Part shown: piece by piece, positions 52,481-64,000 of the stretch
Layout: every line of letters begins with the position of its first letter
Numbering within the stretch: position 1 is the stretch's first letter
NCBI GenBank assembly: GCA_033002965.1
Contig: JAURVB010003339.1
Location: 1-64,000 of the forward strand
Source: Piper betle
Lineage: Eukaryota > Streptophyta > Magnoliopsida > Piperales > Piperaceae
Length of the DNA stretch: 64,000 nt
Direction: 5' to 3'
The notes under the pieces: model-generated
Databases searched by the model: none
Told to the model about the DNA's origin: nothing
The model's input: only the letters and a program-made list of their open reading frames with translations
Translations under genes and position numbers: made by a program

Positions 52481-55400
52481 TGTAAAACATGGGCAGGTTT
52501 ACCTAACGGTTTTAGGTTCAATTCTGTTGTGATCCAGATCAAGTTGCTTGCCCAACCCTTTTTGTTGTTCACTTATGTCTAGTATGTATGTGCGAGCCAC
52601 AACCTTAGGTATCCCTTGGTGTTCGGCACCGCCTAGCTGGACACTACACTATCTTGGCTCTTATTTTAGATTTTATTTGAGTCGAGTCTAGTTAGGTTTA
52701 AGACCGACTCCCTTGTAAGTCTATGTTGCTTGCCGTGTGTTTGGAACCCTTTACAGATGATCCTAGCCCCTACGGGACCTATGGTGCAGTTCCGAAGGTT
52801 ACCCAACCAGCCTAGAGGTGAAAACCTAGGCGTACAAAAACTGGGCCTATGCAACAGCCCCCTCCCAGTGTTCGGCCAGGGTTTGGATGCAAAGGCCTTG
52901 CTAGTGCCCTTGTGCCCAAATTTATGGCCAACACAAAGGCACCAGAACAACACCTTTGAGCCAAAAACTTTGATTGGACGTTGTGTACAGCTTGGTTCAG
53001 CAGGCATGCATGGTCTAGGTGTAGTAAATTCGTGGTCCAGCTTAAAGAGGCTAGAGTAAAGGTGTTGGAGCTGTTTTCTTTTCTATAGATACAGACCTTC
53101 CCTCACATTTTACCCATTTGCTCACTCCTCCTGACCTTCCCTCTCCTCCCTCTTCTCCACTTTTTCCCCAGATCCTCCCAACCTTCTCAAGCCTCTCCCA
53201 AGCCTTGCTTATCACCTAGAGTTGTAGGTCTTAGGGTAGGAAGTCCCAAGAGACCTCCCCTAAGAACTGATTGAGTTGTAGGTCTTACCTTTACTCATTT
53301 CTTGTGTGTTTAGATGCCTGTTCCACTTATATTTGTGTTTGTGAATATTTTTGTGATATTTTTTTCATGTATAACTGTTTGTTAGAAGTAGCTAGGCTTT
53401 GGAATCACGTCATTTGCATATGTATGAAAATTGTTATGAGTTTTGTAACATCTGTCTGCTTGTGTGTGCACTATTTTGGTATAAAATTCATATCTCATGC
53501 TTTAGATGGTGGATTTGAATGATTATCATCTTGTTAGCTTCATAAGAGATAGATATGCAAGTGGTGTTTAGCTAGTTTTGTCTAATTATGCATGTATGGG
53601 TGCCAAACTTTGTAAAAGATGACAACTTTGATGGTTACAATGACCAAGGGACCACTCTCCCCAAGTTTTACACCCTATATTAGATCATATTTGGATGCAA
53701 ATCGTTTGCATGTTTATATTTTATGATGTTAACTACATCTTGATAAAATATCATATTAAAATATCCTCGATAATAGTATGAACAAAATCCTAAATGCGGG
53801 GTGTTTGTTGTTTAGTTGATGTGATATGCCAAGCTCTAAGATTATGCTCCTTCCTGATCCTACTAAAAGATGTTAATAAAATCTGTAAAAAATTTAGAAG
53901 AACTCATTAAGTGTCTACTGGAAACTTGTAAAGTTTGTAAATATTGTTTAGGTTGTTAGCTAATCCAGTTTTTGTGGAGTGGATAGGAATGGAGGGTGAA
54001 ACCATAGTTTCTTAGCCCCGGTTGCAAAATCCTAAACTCTAGTTGTTTGGTACCTACTCATTTAGTAGATCTCCTCATTGAAATTTTCTAAGCCAAGTAT
54101 GTTCAACCAACTCGAGAAATGACTTAGCCAATGTTTCCCATTATTGAGTCCACTCGGGCCCAAATCTTTGGAATTTGGACTTTGAATTTTATAGGATTCA
54201 AGCCCAGGGTGTTAGATAACCCTACCCTTTTACCAAGGTTCATTTGGAGTCTCCAAGCCCATGACCGAGTATTAGGAAGTGTGGTGCGTGGCCCATGAAC
54301 ATTGTTCCCACCACCTTAGCCTGACCATAGTGGGCCTAGTTTATCATGTTGGGCCATGTACCAACGCTTGGTGATTTTTGTATAAAGCCCTTAGAGTGTT
54401 AGGGCCCATTGGTCGAAATCATAGCATATTTGGACACTGTTTGGTATATTCGAAAAACCATCCGGTTAAGTTCAATGATAAAACCCTATATAATAGGCCT
54501 TTCTCAATAAGTATACTTCCAACCATAAACCTTAATTAAGGCTACTTAACAAGGTTTAACAAGTTATTAGACAAGAGAATTAAGTTAATTAAGCCTTCGT
54601 GTGTATTGCACATATGTGGAAACTTTGTCTTGTTTTGTGTGCCGTGTTGGTAAAAAATTTATTAGAGTTTTCGTTTCGTTTGTTAGGTTATTCAGAGTGA
54701 GCTCGTTGACTTAAGGCAATGAGCTTGACTCATTTAGGTCTGTAGGACTCCCCTACTTGGCTCTCTATTTGGCTCTATTGTAGCTTTGTTTTATGATTGT
54801 GGGATGAAGTTAGTAGTATTTAATTGGATCGACTAGCTTCTGCCCGTTTAGACAGTTTTTGCAGTTTAATAAATCTCCATAGTTGAGATCTCTCGATGGT
54901 TTTCAAACTTAAGATCAAGAAATGGTATAATATAAACCCCTAGTAAGACCCTATATGTAAACATGTGCGTGACATATTTTCTTATGTGTGTTTCTCTATG
55001 ATCCTGCTAGTAGTGAGGTATGATGTAGGCATGTTACTGTCAATTAGATTCGAGCATATATGTATGTTTATGGCATGTTATAGGGTCTGTTGATGTCCGA
55101 GTTGCACATGGTGCCATTGAGGGTTTCAATACAATATGCACGATTATGTTGTGTGGCCGTTAAGTGACTTTGGCCTATGCTTAATATTTGAGACTTCTTT
55201 TGTGGGTATTGTGGTACCCATCTACCACTTTTGGTATTATCATTTGTTACTTTCATACCAATAATCAACTTGTTTGATTACTGACATTTTTTCTATATAT
55301 ATGCAGGTAAGCTTTATTTAGTGGTGACTAGCAATAACAAAATGATCAAATGGCTCATGGCAAGGGTACCACCCGTTGTATTAATTGTTTCTTATGATTT

Positions 55401-56136
55401 AAGTGATTATGTAATTTGTGGAATGCCATCTAAATTTATATGATCCCCTCAATGGCTTAAAGATTGATGTGTAATAAGTTTAAGTTAAGATTTTAGTTTG
55501 CTTGGGCTTGGTATGTTAGGTGTTTTTTGTCTTATCCTATGTAACTAACCTTCTGTGCAAAGAAGTTAACTTTGGGGCAATGACTAACAAATCGTCTAAA
55601 GGGTGCATGAGATTCAAAGTCCACATGAAGATTGAGTGACCAGGTATGATGCCCAGGTACTCAATGTTGTCTTCATGGATTTTAATTTCCGTTACGTGTA
55701 TGTGGAACAAATAACCACAACCCTTGCATTCACGTGTGTTAATTTTAGCATGATCAAAGAATAAGTGCCTAAGTCAAATGTTGGAAGTAAGTATAAGAAC
55801 TGGATCTTGCATCCCTATCTCTTCAAGCTCAACCTCTTAGCTGCATTAAAGGTGTCGCCTTCATGAAGATCGAAGAGATCATGTAAATTAAATAAAGTCA
55901 CCCTCATAGTTGTTGGGGAGGTGCTGGTTCTCTTGTAACGTAGTTATTAAGAGCCATTCTACGAAAGTTTGACTAGCTTCCATTGTATGAAAATCTAGTA
56001 GGGGTGGTTGTCTTAATCCTCCTTGAGGGTTGAGATCCACTTTTGTAAAGTTTGTATATGGTAGTACAACGAATAGCTTTCCGAATTGTAACATTGCTCT
56101 TTGGTTAGCCCTCAGACTAATAAATGGGGTGTTACG
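52481..56136 (+). repeat. LTR of family D, copy 1
   Basis: Starts TGTAAAACATGGGCAGG and ends AATGGGGTGTTACG, about 3.66 kb. It is collinear with 57299-61097: GCACCGCCTAGCTGGACA (52627), CT-rich leader (53090-53195), GTAGGTCTTAGGGTAGGAAG (53223), AGGTCTGTAGGACTCC (54737), hairpin 55262-55280, AACTTTGGGGCAATG (55569), then a long unique tail. The flanks do not show a target duplication. Confidence 0.7.
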
Positions 56137-57298
56137 AGGACTGTCTAGATTTGATGATAAAAAATTAATTCTATCGATCCCCCTCCTTCAATATCGCTGG
56201 CAGTCAGTTCTGGTCGCCGCCTGCTGGACCTTCACCACGGGCAACATTGGTGGCTGGAACAAACCATGTGCGACATTGAACTTTTAAAAGAAAAATGGCT
56301 CGTGGCTAGTGCCAGCCACAATCAACCAAATCTAGCAGCCGCCAACTAGATTTGGTCGGAGGCTGCTATGTCCGGCTGGCCAGCTGCCGAAAATGGTGGC
56401 TTGCTGCTTGATTGGGCTGTTCATGGCTAGAAGCGATTGCGTGGCCGACCAGGTGTATATATTAACGTGAGCCCACAATTAACCACGTTTCAACTTAAGT
56501 AGATAGATATATTAAATAAATAAATAATAAAGAAACATATACGTATGTGTGTATATGCACTCGACATTGTCATGCGTCCTCTACAATATCAATCTGTATT
56601 TTCTATTTACAAAAGTACTAGTTCCCTATTAAAATCTTTCTACAAAAGTATATTAAATAACAGGCTTAGCTTTTTATTATTACAAATAGAATTAAGAAAT
56701 CTTAATCATCTAGATTGAGCCCATATTTTAAGTGAAATAATTCTTAAGCAAGTAGACTTCTCAAATTAACAATTGATGACTAAAAATAAATATATACTGC
56801 GATACGAAACAAGTATTTCAAATAATATTATAGAAAATATTTTAAATTAAAGTGTGTTATAGTTTGAGTTAATTTAAATTTATGTAAACATCCAAATCAT
56901 TTGAGAATTGTAAAAATATGAGAAAAATAAATAGTCAAATATCATATAACAAATTTTTTTTACTAAGTCCAGGGTAGGAAAAGTTTCCTGCTGCAGATTA
57001 ATCTAGGTTGCCCAATTGTAAGCTTGACATCTATATTAGATATATCCTCAAAATAGAAAAATCATTCCCCAACCGTCCTCTTGCGCACGAGCCATCGGTA
57101 ACCTGATGGATTCAGCCAAGGTTGGCTAGACCTGGCCCTCTGACCAGATCCAGGTTTGACTAACCTTGGCTTGATCTATCAACCCATGGCCAGATTTCGC
57201 TGGGTGGCCAAATCTGGCTAGGTGGCCAGGGTATGGCAAGATCTAGCTGCCCGACCAAATCTAAATTGGGTCATCCTTATCACTATATGACCCAAATT
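56137..57298. other. Spacer between the two D LTRs
   Basis: No retroviral coding motif. Both ends are rich in variants of CCAGATCTGGCTAGGTGGCC and GATTTGGTCGG: CTAGATTTGGTCGG near 56345 and its inverse CCGACCAAATCTA near 57252, which suggests an old inverted-repeat element of about 900 bp, poorly preserved. Confidence 0.35.
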
Positions 57299-60200
57299 TG
57301 TGAGACCCGAGCATTTTGTTTGATGATTTCATTGTCGGTTGTTCTTTACCCAAATTGAGTTGTTTGCTCGACTCTTTTCACCGCGTGCGTATATATGATA
57401 TGCTATGTCCGACCCATGACCTTTGTCTCTCCTGTGTCCAGCACCGCCCGGCTAGACATTACACCATCCCAACTCTTATTTTTTATTTTTATTTGAGTCA
57501 AATCTAGTTAGATTTAAGACCATGTCCCTTGCGAGTTTGGATTATTTTGCTTGTTTGGCACTCCTTAAGATCAATCCTTGCCCTTGTGGGACCCGTAGCT
57601 TGATTCCCAAGGTTATCATTAGTCACCTATGGGTGAAAGCCCTAGGTGCACGCAAATTGCATCTAGTGCAAAGGTGCCCTTGAGCTAAAGCTTTAGGGAT
57701 TTTTGCTTTAGTTTGAACACAAAGGCGCCTGCCAACACCCTTTAGCCCAAATTATGGTTTTGTGCGTATTTTTGCCTAACGCAAAGGTGCCATGACAGTG
57801 CCCTTGCGTCTGGGCTTGCACTTGCATGTGTTTCACTCCACGCAAGCTAGATCATATGACCTGAACCCATGCTTTTTGTGGTTCGACATGGCAGAGGCCA
57901 TTGCAAAGGCGCCCTACCAACACTCTTGCACTGGGACTTGTTTTGAGGCTACATATACCCCCTTATCTTTACCAATTTTCACCCCTTTGCTCCATTCTCT
58001 TCCAAACTCCACCCACTCCCTCCTCTTCTCAACTTCCTCCTCAAACCTTTTCAGTCTCTCCAGCCCCTCCAAGCCAAGCCTAGCCCCTAGGTTTGTAGGT
58101 CTTGGGATAGAAAGCACCAAGAGACCTACCCTTGGACCCCTTGAGATAAAGATCTAGCCTTTTTGCCTCCCACATGTGATGTGGTGTTTGTTTAGTTATG
58201 AGTTTTGCAAGATCTCTATGCTTGAATATATACAGTATCAGTAAAAAATCATATCGCATGTTATAGACCATATTTTTGCATGATTCTTATTTTGACATGT
58301 TCATATGAGGTAAATCTACAAGTTTTATGAAACATGTTTTATCTGATATGGCCTGTATGAGCATGTATTGGTGCCACAATTGGAAAAAAGGTGGCGGCTT
58401 CGTTGTTTCTAGTAGCCTACCCACCATATGTTTACACCCTATTTTAAGTAATATCTGGATGCAATGTTTTGCATGTTTTTGGGTTAGTATGGTAGCTAAT
58501 TCGTGTTAAATTACCTAGCTAAGTAAACATCATTATGGGCTTGAACAATACCCTAAAATACATTGTGTGCTTGCTATGTATTTGTTGTGATATGTCATGC
58601 TTTGAGATTGTGATCGATGTTGAGCTTGCTATAAAATTTATTAAAATCTGTAAAAATTATATAATGACTTACTAAGTGTCTACTGAAACACGAAAGTTTG
58701 GGTAAGTTAAAAATCATTTAGATGGTTAATTAATCGGGTTTGTGGAGTGGATGGGAATGCACGGCAAAATAATTCTTGAATCAAATTGCATAATCTTAAA
58801 CCCTAGCTGTTTAGCAATAAAATTTCCCCACATTTTGCCCATAACCCTAGGTGGTAATCCTAGTTTTCCGTAATAAAATTTGGTACCATTTGGTTTGGTA
58901 GATTTTTATAGAAAATTCTCAATCCATGTAGGTCCAGCCAGCTCTAGAAATGCCCTAGCCAATGCTCTCATTTTTGAATCTACTTAGGCCTAAATACTTA
59001 GAATTTGGATCTTAACATTTAAAGATCAAAGCCCACGGTGTTGGCTAAATGTTTTATTTTACTAAGGCCCATTTGGAGTATTCTCAAGACTAGGAACATT
59101 GTTCCTAGCATGTTAGCCTTTCCTTAATGGGTTTTGATCATGGTGTTGGCCCATGTTCCTGCCCATGGCAATATTTTTGTAAGACCCTTAGTAAGTCGAT
59201 TCTATTGGTCCAAATTTTAACTCATTTGGATACTATTTGGCCCGTCTAAAAATAATCTGTTAAATATGCTTGATAAAACTAAATATGAGATTGTCCACTG
59301 AAGTGCATTTGCAACCCAAAAACCTTAATTAAGGTTACCTAATAAGATTTAACAAGTCATTAAGTAAGATAATTGCTAAATAAGTATTTTAGTGTTGTGC
59401 ACATGTTGAGGATTTGCTTCATTTTGGGTGCCGATGCATGATCCAATTATGATTTAGATTTTACCTCTTTGGTAATATGCAGAGTGAGCTTGCAGAGTTA
59501 GAACGAAGTGCTTAACTCATCTAAGTCCATAAGACTCTTCTACTTCATCTCTGCCTAGCTCTATGAGTGAAGTTTTCAACAAGTTTTAGATGAAGGATGA
59601 CATCAGTGATGTTTTATCGAACCCCTCCAAGTCGGTCTTTACGAGTCTGTTAATACAACTTTAAAAATAAGATCTCTTGATGGTTTTAGAATATGAGATA
59701 TAGAACCTATTATAAAATTATACAAGGTTTCTTTACGGATTTTATAGATAAGAGAGTGAGAGGTAGGGGTATGTACTACTACTCCTTTACACCATAAAAT
59801 AGTAAAATGTAAGTAGAAATTGCGTATGCAGCACGTTGCCAAAAATTGTGACACTAACCTTATTCTAAGATACCTTAGTACCATGGTAGGTGATATATAG
59901 AGGATTTGAGAGCGTAATTATATTTGTTCATCTTATTATTGCTATTGAATTGTCTGGCGTAAGATTTTAATTATGATACACAGCCGTGTAGACCCATACT
60001 TATAATCTTGTGTTTTATTCTTGGAGTTTCTAAAATATCTTATAGGAATTGAGATACCCATTAGTCAGTTTGATATCACTAGTAGCTATTTCCAGACTGG
60101 TAATCAAACTTATTTGATTACTAATGGTTTTCCTTTATCTATATAGGTGAGTACTTTTGGGAGTGACCGGTGTAGGCAGACAAATCGGAGGGCTCATGGC

Positions 60201-61097
60201 TAAGAATTGTGCTTTGGTGTTTGATGTGTTGCCTTAAGTTATTGGACTTATGTATTTGTCGATTTGACATATGAGTTTTGGAACTATGGATTGTATTATG
60301 TAACATGTTGTGGATAGTGCCCTAATCTTGATGATATTATGTCAGATGTATTACATGTCATCCATGCGCTTCATTGTTATTTCATTGATATCATTATTAT
60401 TGTACAAGACATTAACTTTGGGGCAAAGGCTAACAATCTTCTCCAAATTATATAAGTCTCAAAGTCCTTAAATTGATGTTGGAGTACTTAAGGTGCTGTA
60501 AATGTATTTGATTGCATCTGTGTGTGTTGACATAATGTGGATGAAGGAGCTTATAGTCCAACCTCATGAAAATCCACATTGATGCCTGGTCACTCAAAGA
60601 ATGCCTCTACATGTGTTTAAATTTTTGTGGCAGATATGTGGAATAGGTAACCATGACCCATGTATTTACGTGTATAAGTTTCACATCATCATGAAGAATA
60701 AGAATACCTAACTCAAGGGTTAAAACTAAGTATAAGAACTAGATCATGCATCCACATTTTAAAACGCTCAACTTCTTAACTACATTATGGGTATTGTTTT
60801 TGTGTAGCTCAAAGTGAGCATCAATATTTTGTAAAGTCTCCTTCTTAGTTACCAAGGAGGTTTTATCTTTCTCGTGTCTCAGAGTACTCTTGTTACGAGC
60901 CTTTAATATAAGACTCTTCTTACAATAGTATAATAACCGTGCATTATGTGATATATCCTGTAAGGTTACCATCTTAAGTCTCCTTGAGAGTGTAGATTTA
61001 CTTTTACAATGTAAGTATGATAAGTAGACTAATGAATAACTTTTTAAATAATAATATCATAATTCAGCCCGAGTTCAGGCCAAATTGGGGTGTTAGA
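57299..61097 (+). repeat. LTR of family D, copy 2
   Basis: Starts TGTGAGACCCGAGC and ends AATTGGGGTGTTAGA, about 3.8 kb. Flanks AAATT and ATATT match at 4 of 5, so it may be a solo LTR; alternatively it pairs with copy 1. CT-rich leader after a TATA-like ACATATACCCC (57950-58080), hairpin with a perfect 9-bp stem at 60100-60121, CTATATAGGTGAG just after it. Confidence 0.7.
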
Positions 61098-61102
61098 ATA
61101 TT

Positions 61103-61667
61103 GATTTTAGAGGCAAAAAAATTTTCCACCTCGGGTGCAAGTAATTGGGATTTATCATACAATGTTGCGCATCGCGTACACAAACAATTAGTTATAACTT
61201 ATAAATCAATATTTTAAAGTCTAGACTGGTCGTATCTATTGGGTATACTGAGTAGAGATTCCAATCTGGTTCAGTATGTATTACTTTCACATGCAATTGA
61301 ATCTGATTTTCAAATTTGGTTTTTACTAAAGTTGTCATATTTTCTAAATACCATAGTTTTTTCCCGATTATTAGAAATTAGGATTGTCATAATTTAAGGT
61401 TTGGAAGAATCAAACAAAATCAAACTATTGTATTTTTATTTGAACTGTCAAGAGAGACAAGTGATTGAAATAAGTATTTTAGTCGCAAGTGGCTGAAATA
61501 AGTATCGTAGTTGGCAAAAAATTACCATAGCCCAGCCACCCATTTTTTGACGCACATAGCACATGATTCCGCCATCCAAACTGTGAGTAGATTTCAGACA
61601 TTGAATACATCTTCCATTATGAACAGAAAATTGCTGGTAGCATTGTCTTTTTTTTCCTATGTTTTCA
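61103..61667. other. AT-rich spacer
   Basis: No gene or repeat recognised. Confidence 0.35.
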
Positions 61668-62298
61668 TGTTGCAAGCGATGTCTTGTGTCGTCTTGTGTA
61701 TAATTGCCTTATAGTCCAGAGATATCTTGTGTAGACTTGTTTTGAATAGTTTGGAGATGTCTTTTGTTGTCTTTGTTAATATGTGTAATTGTATTAATGA
61801 TATGTAGCCTATTGTCACACTCAGAATACCAACAGAGGTAGTTGTTTGTTGTTCCATAAAGGATGAAGGGTCTCAAAGCTTCTCTATAAATTGAACTTCA
61901 TTTGCCTCATTCTAAAAATAAGACAAGCAGAGAAAACAATACAAGAAAAACAAGAAGAGAGAAAAAGAGAGAGATATAGAGATAAAAGGGGGAAAATATT
62001 ATTCACGAATTTAATCTTATACAGAGTATTGAGAGAGAGAGAAATCTTGTAATCTCAATAGTATAGATTGGGTGAGTAATCTTGTTGTACATCTCTATAT
62101 GTTTGATGACTGTAATCTTTGGTTGAAGTAGTAAATTGTTTGTTGTTGTCCCATGGTTTTTAACTCTCGATAGAAAGAGGGTTTTCCACGTTAAATCTCT
62201 ATTCTTTTAGTTTTGTTTTATTTTATTTCTCAGACATTATTTTCTCAAATCTTGTGTTTGCTGTTATTGATCTCCAACTTAGGGGATTTTTTTCAACA
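61668..62298 (+). repeat. Probable 5' LTR of a Ty1/copia element
   Basis: Ends TTTTTTTCAACA at 62298, followed one base later by TTGGCACCGTCTATGGGAAC, a primer-site-like sequence common in plant retrotransposons. The start is inferred from TGTTGCAAGC at 61668, complementary to the CAACA end; the partner LTR lies outside the window, so the start is uncertain. A TATA box (CTATAAATTG, 61884-61893) and a purine-rich leader follow. Confidence 0.5.
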
Positions 62299-62354
62299 AT
62301 TGGCACCGTCTATGGGAACTTTCATTCAATCGGATCTTGATTTGAGTGGGAGTT

Positions 62355-63006
62355 ATGGCAGACACTTCCAAGACTGGGAAATTTGAAAATTTTGATGGAA
62401 AAAATTATCAATGGTAGAGGATGTAGATTGAGGATCATATATATGAGAAGCAACTAGATCAACCAAGCTTGAAGCGATGTCAGCCAAGGAGTGAGCCTTG
62501 TTGGATAGGCGAGCCTTAGCTATCGTTCGATTGTGTCTAACGTAGCCGGTAGCGTTTAATGCCTCCAAACAAACAACCGTCAAAGGGTTGATGGAGGCAT
62601 TGGCTAGTGTTTATGAGAAGTCATCAGCCTCTAACCAGTTATTTTTGTTGAGGAAGCTTGTCTCTTTAAGGATGCCTGAAGGTAAATCTATTGCTAATTA
62701 TTTGAATGATTTCAATAAAATTTGGGCAGAACATGAATTTGTGGAGATGACCTGTAGTGAAGATATTAAATCTTTAATGTTCATGTGTTCTTTGTCGGAG
62801 AGTTGGGATACGGTAACTACATCTATAAGTAATGCATCAAAAGAACAACTAAAGTTTGATGAAGTGCTAGTTGCAATCTTGAATCAGGAGATGATGAATA
62901 GGAGCATGGTAGATAGCACATCGTCCATCTCGGGCATAGCTTTGTCGGTGGACAAAAGCAAGGGCAAAGAAAGAGGAAGAGGTCAAAGCAGAGGTCCTAA
63001 GAATTG
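62355..63006 (+). pseudogene. gag: Copia gag
   Basis: ATG at 62355 opens MADTSKTGKFENFDGKNYQW, the usual copia gag start, but stops follow at once and the segment to 62587 is scrambled. From 62588 a 139-codon frame is intact: GLMEALASVYEKSSASNQLF, MPEGKSIANYLNDFNKI, SLSESWDTV and KGKERGRGQSRG. A stop at 63004-63006 separates it from the nucleocapsid knuckle. Confidence 0.85.
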
Positions 63007-64000
63007 AGGGTGCTTTAAATCCAAAGGAAAATTCAAGGGAAAGCCTACTTGTTGTATTTGTGACAAGGAAGGACATGTAAAGAAGGATTGTCCTGAGTGA
63101 GTCAAGAATGTAGCTAATGTTGTTGATGGTCATGAAGAGAAATTCTGTTTATCTATTCATGATGATTACAACATAGATACATAGTATATTGATTCAGGTG
63201 CTTTATTTCATTGTACTTCTCACAAAGAATGGTTTTACAATTTTGTTAAGAGTGAGTTTGGATACGTAACTATTGGCAATGGTCACAAAATTGAAGGTAA
63301 GGGAGTAATTCATTTGAAGATGCATGATGAAGGTAAACTTATTCTCAAGGAGATCAGGTATATACCTGAATTAAAGAAGAATCTTATATCTCTTAACAAG
63401 ATGGACCAAGAGTGCTATAGGATCACATTCGAAAACAGTCACACTTTACGTCTACCAAGGTAGATCCTTCTTTCTTTGGCCGCTAAGAAGAATGACATAA
63501 CAATGTTATGGCATAGAAAGCTTGGTCACTTGATCGGGATCTTACATTCCAATAAGGTTTTGATAGGTATAATTGATTCTAACTTTAGTTTTTGTGAAGA
63601 CTGTGTTTTAGGTAAATAGAAACAGATCAACTTTACAAAGGATGGGTGAGAGACGAAATCCAAAAGGTTGGAGTTGGTTCATACGGATGTTTGGGGGCCA
63701 GCCCATGGTAAATCTTTCAGTGGTAATTTCTATTTTGTTACCTTCATTGATAATTTTAGTAGGAAGATGTGGATCTACACTATTAAGAAAAAATCAGAAG
63801 TTTTTAGCATTTTTAATATATGGAAAGCCCGACTTGAGAATGAAATAGGTTTGAGATTGAAATGTCTTATGTCAAATAATGGTGGAGAATATTGTAATAA
63901 GGAGTTTGACTCATATTGTGAAAAGTTGGGGATTAGAAGGATCAAGACAGTGCCAAGGACACCACACCAGAATGGGGTGGCAGAGAGAATGAATAGGACC
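63007..64000 (+). pseudogene. pol: Copia pol: knuckle, protease, integrase (cut by window end)
   Basis: In order: zinc knuckle CCICDKEGHVKKDC (about 63048), protease YIDSGALFHCTSHKEWF (about 63185), LILKEIRYIPELKKNLISL, integrase zinc-binding start WHRKLGH (about 63510), first catalytic Asp in ELVHTDVWGP (about 63676), FVTFIDNFSRKMW, second Asp position in LMSNNGGEY (about 63870; the usual Asp is Asn) and TPHQNGVAERMNR at the window end. In-frame stops occur at about 63098, 63182, 63461, 63617 and 63647, plus a frame change near 63720. A dead element, Tork/Tnt1-like in arrangement. Confidence 0.85.

Noticed and set aside
52481..61097. The two D LTRs as ends of one complete element
   Set aside because: Interior is only about 1.16 kb without primer site or polypurine tract that I can recognise, no shared 5-mer flanks both ends, and copy 2 has its own 4/5 flank match. 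Left open, but not annotated as one element.

Overview
This is nuclear DNA of a flowering plant. Low-copy sequence is AT-rich, one intron-bearing plastid-protein gene is recognisable, and most of the window is nested LTR retrotransposons of plant type. The GC-rich first exon of the gene followed by AU-rich introns hints at a monocot, but I cannot name the species.

Layout. 1-2170: gene debris, namely a Ty3/gypsy pol scrap, a tandemly duplicated CIPK-type kinase exon, one REF/SRPP exon, a GC-rich block and two back-to-back perfect hairpins. 2170-7674: gene-poor AT-rich sequence. 7675-11771 (minus): the one gene I would call intact, a three-exon DCL (defective chloroplasts and leaves, DUF3223) gene with a 313-bp TRIM in intron 2 and decayed copies of its own exon-1/donor junction in intron 1. 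12140-14344: a foldback repeat and a third half copy. 14345-19137: a Harbinger-like MITE split by a 3.9-kb minus-strand gypsy element that lost most of pol and carries cellular gene sequence (cysteine synthase plus an unidentified segment) just before its 3' LTR.

19438-61097 is dominated by one sprawling LTR family, starting TGTAAAACCC and ending in GTGTTACA or decayed forms of it, in at least eight copies of four subfamilies (A/A', B, C, D): a complete coding-poor (LARD-like) element (34725-42872, TSD TTATT), solo LTRs with matching TSDs (33687-43807 minus, CCATT; 23719-33048, TATTT; 48283-51339, approximate), and other LTRs. Nesting is explicit: the complete A element sits in a minisatellite inside the A' solo LTR, and a gag-protease-only Athila/Tat-like element (23739-30091, TSD GTCGG) sits 20 bp inside the B solo LTR. 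61668-64000 is the 5' part of a decayed Ty1/copia element that runs off the window.

The most unexpected signal is in these LTRs. Although they differ greatly in sequence, they keep the same ordered non-coding modules near the 3' end, including a short hairpin whose arms change together between subfamilies (CAGTAAC/GTTACTG in A, TAATCAA/TTGATTA in D), just before a TATATA-to-YAGGT motif. This looks like a conserved RNA or DNA structure. The A element's LTR pair also differs by a precise 395-bp GT...AG segment that could be an intron.
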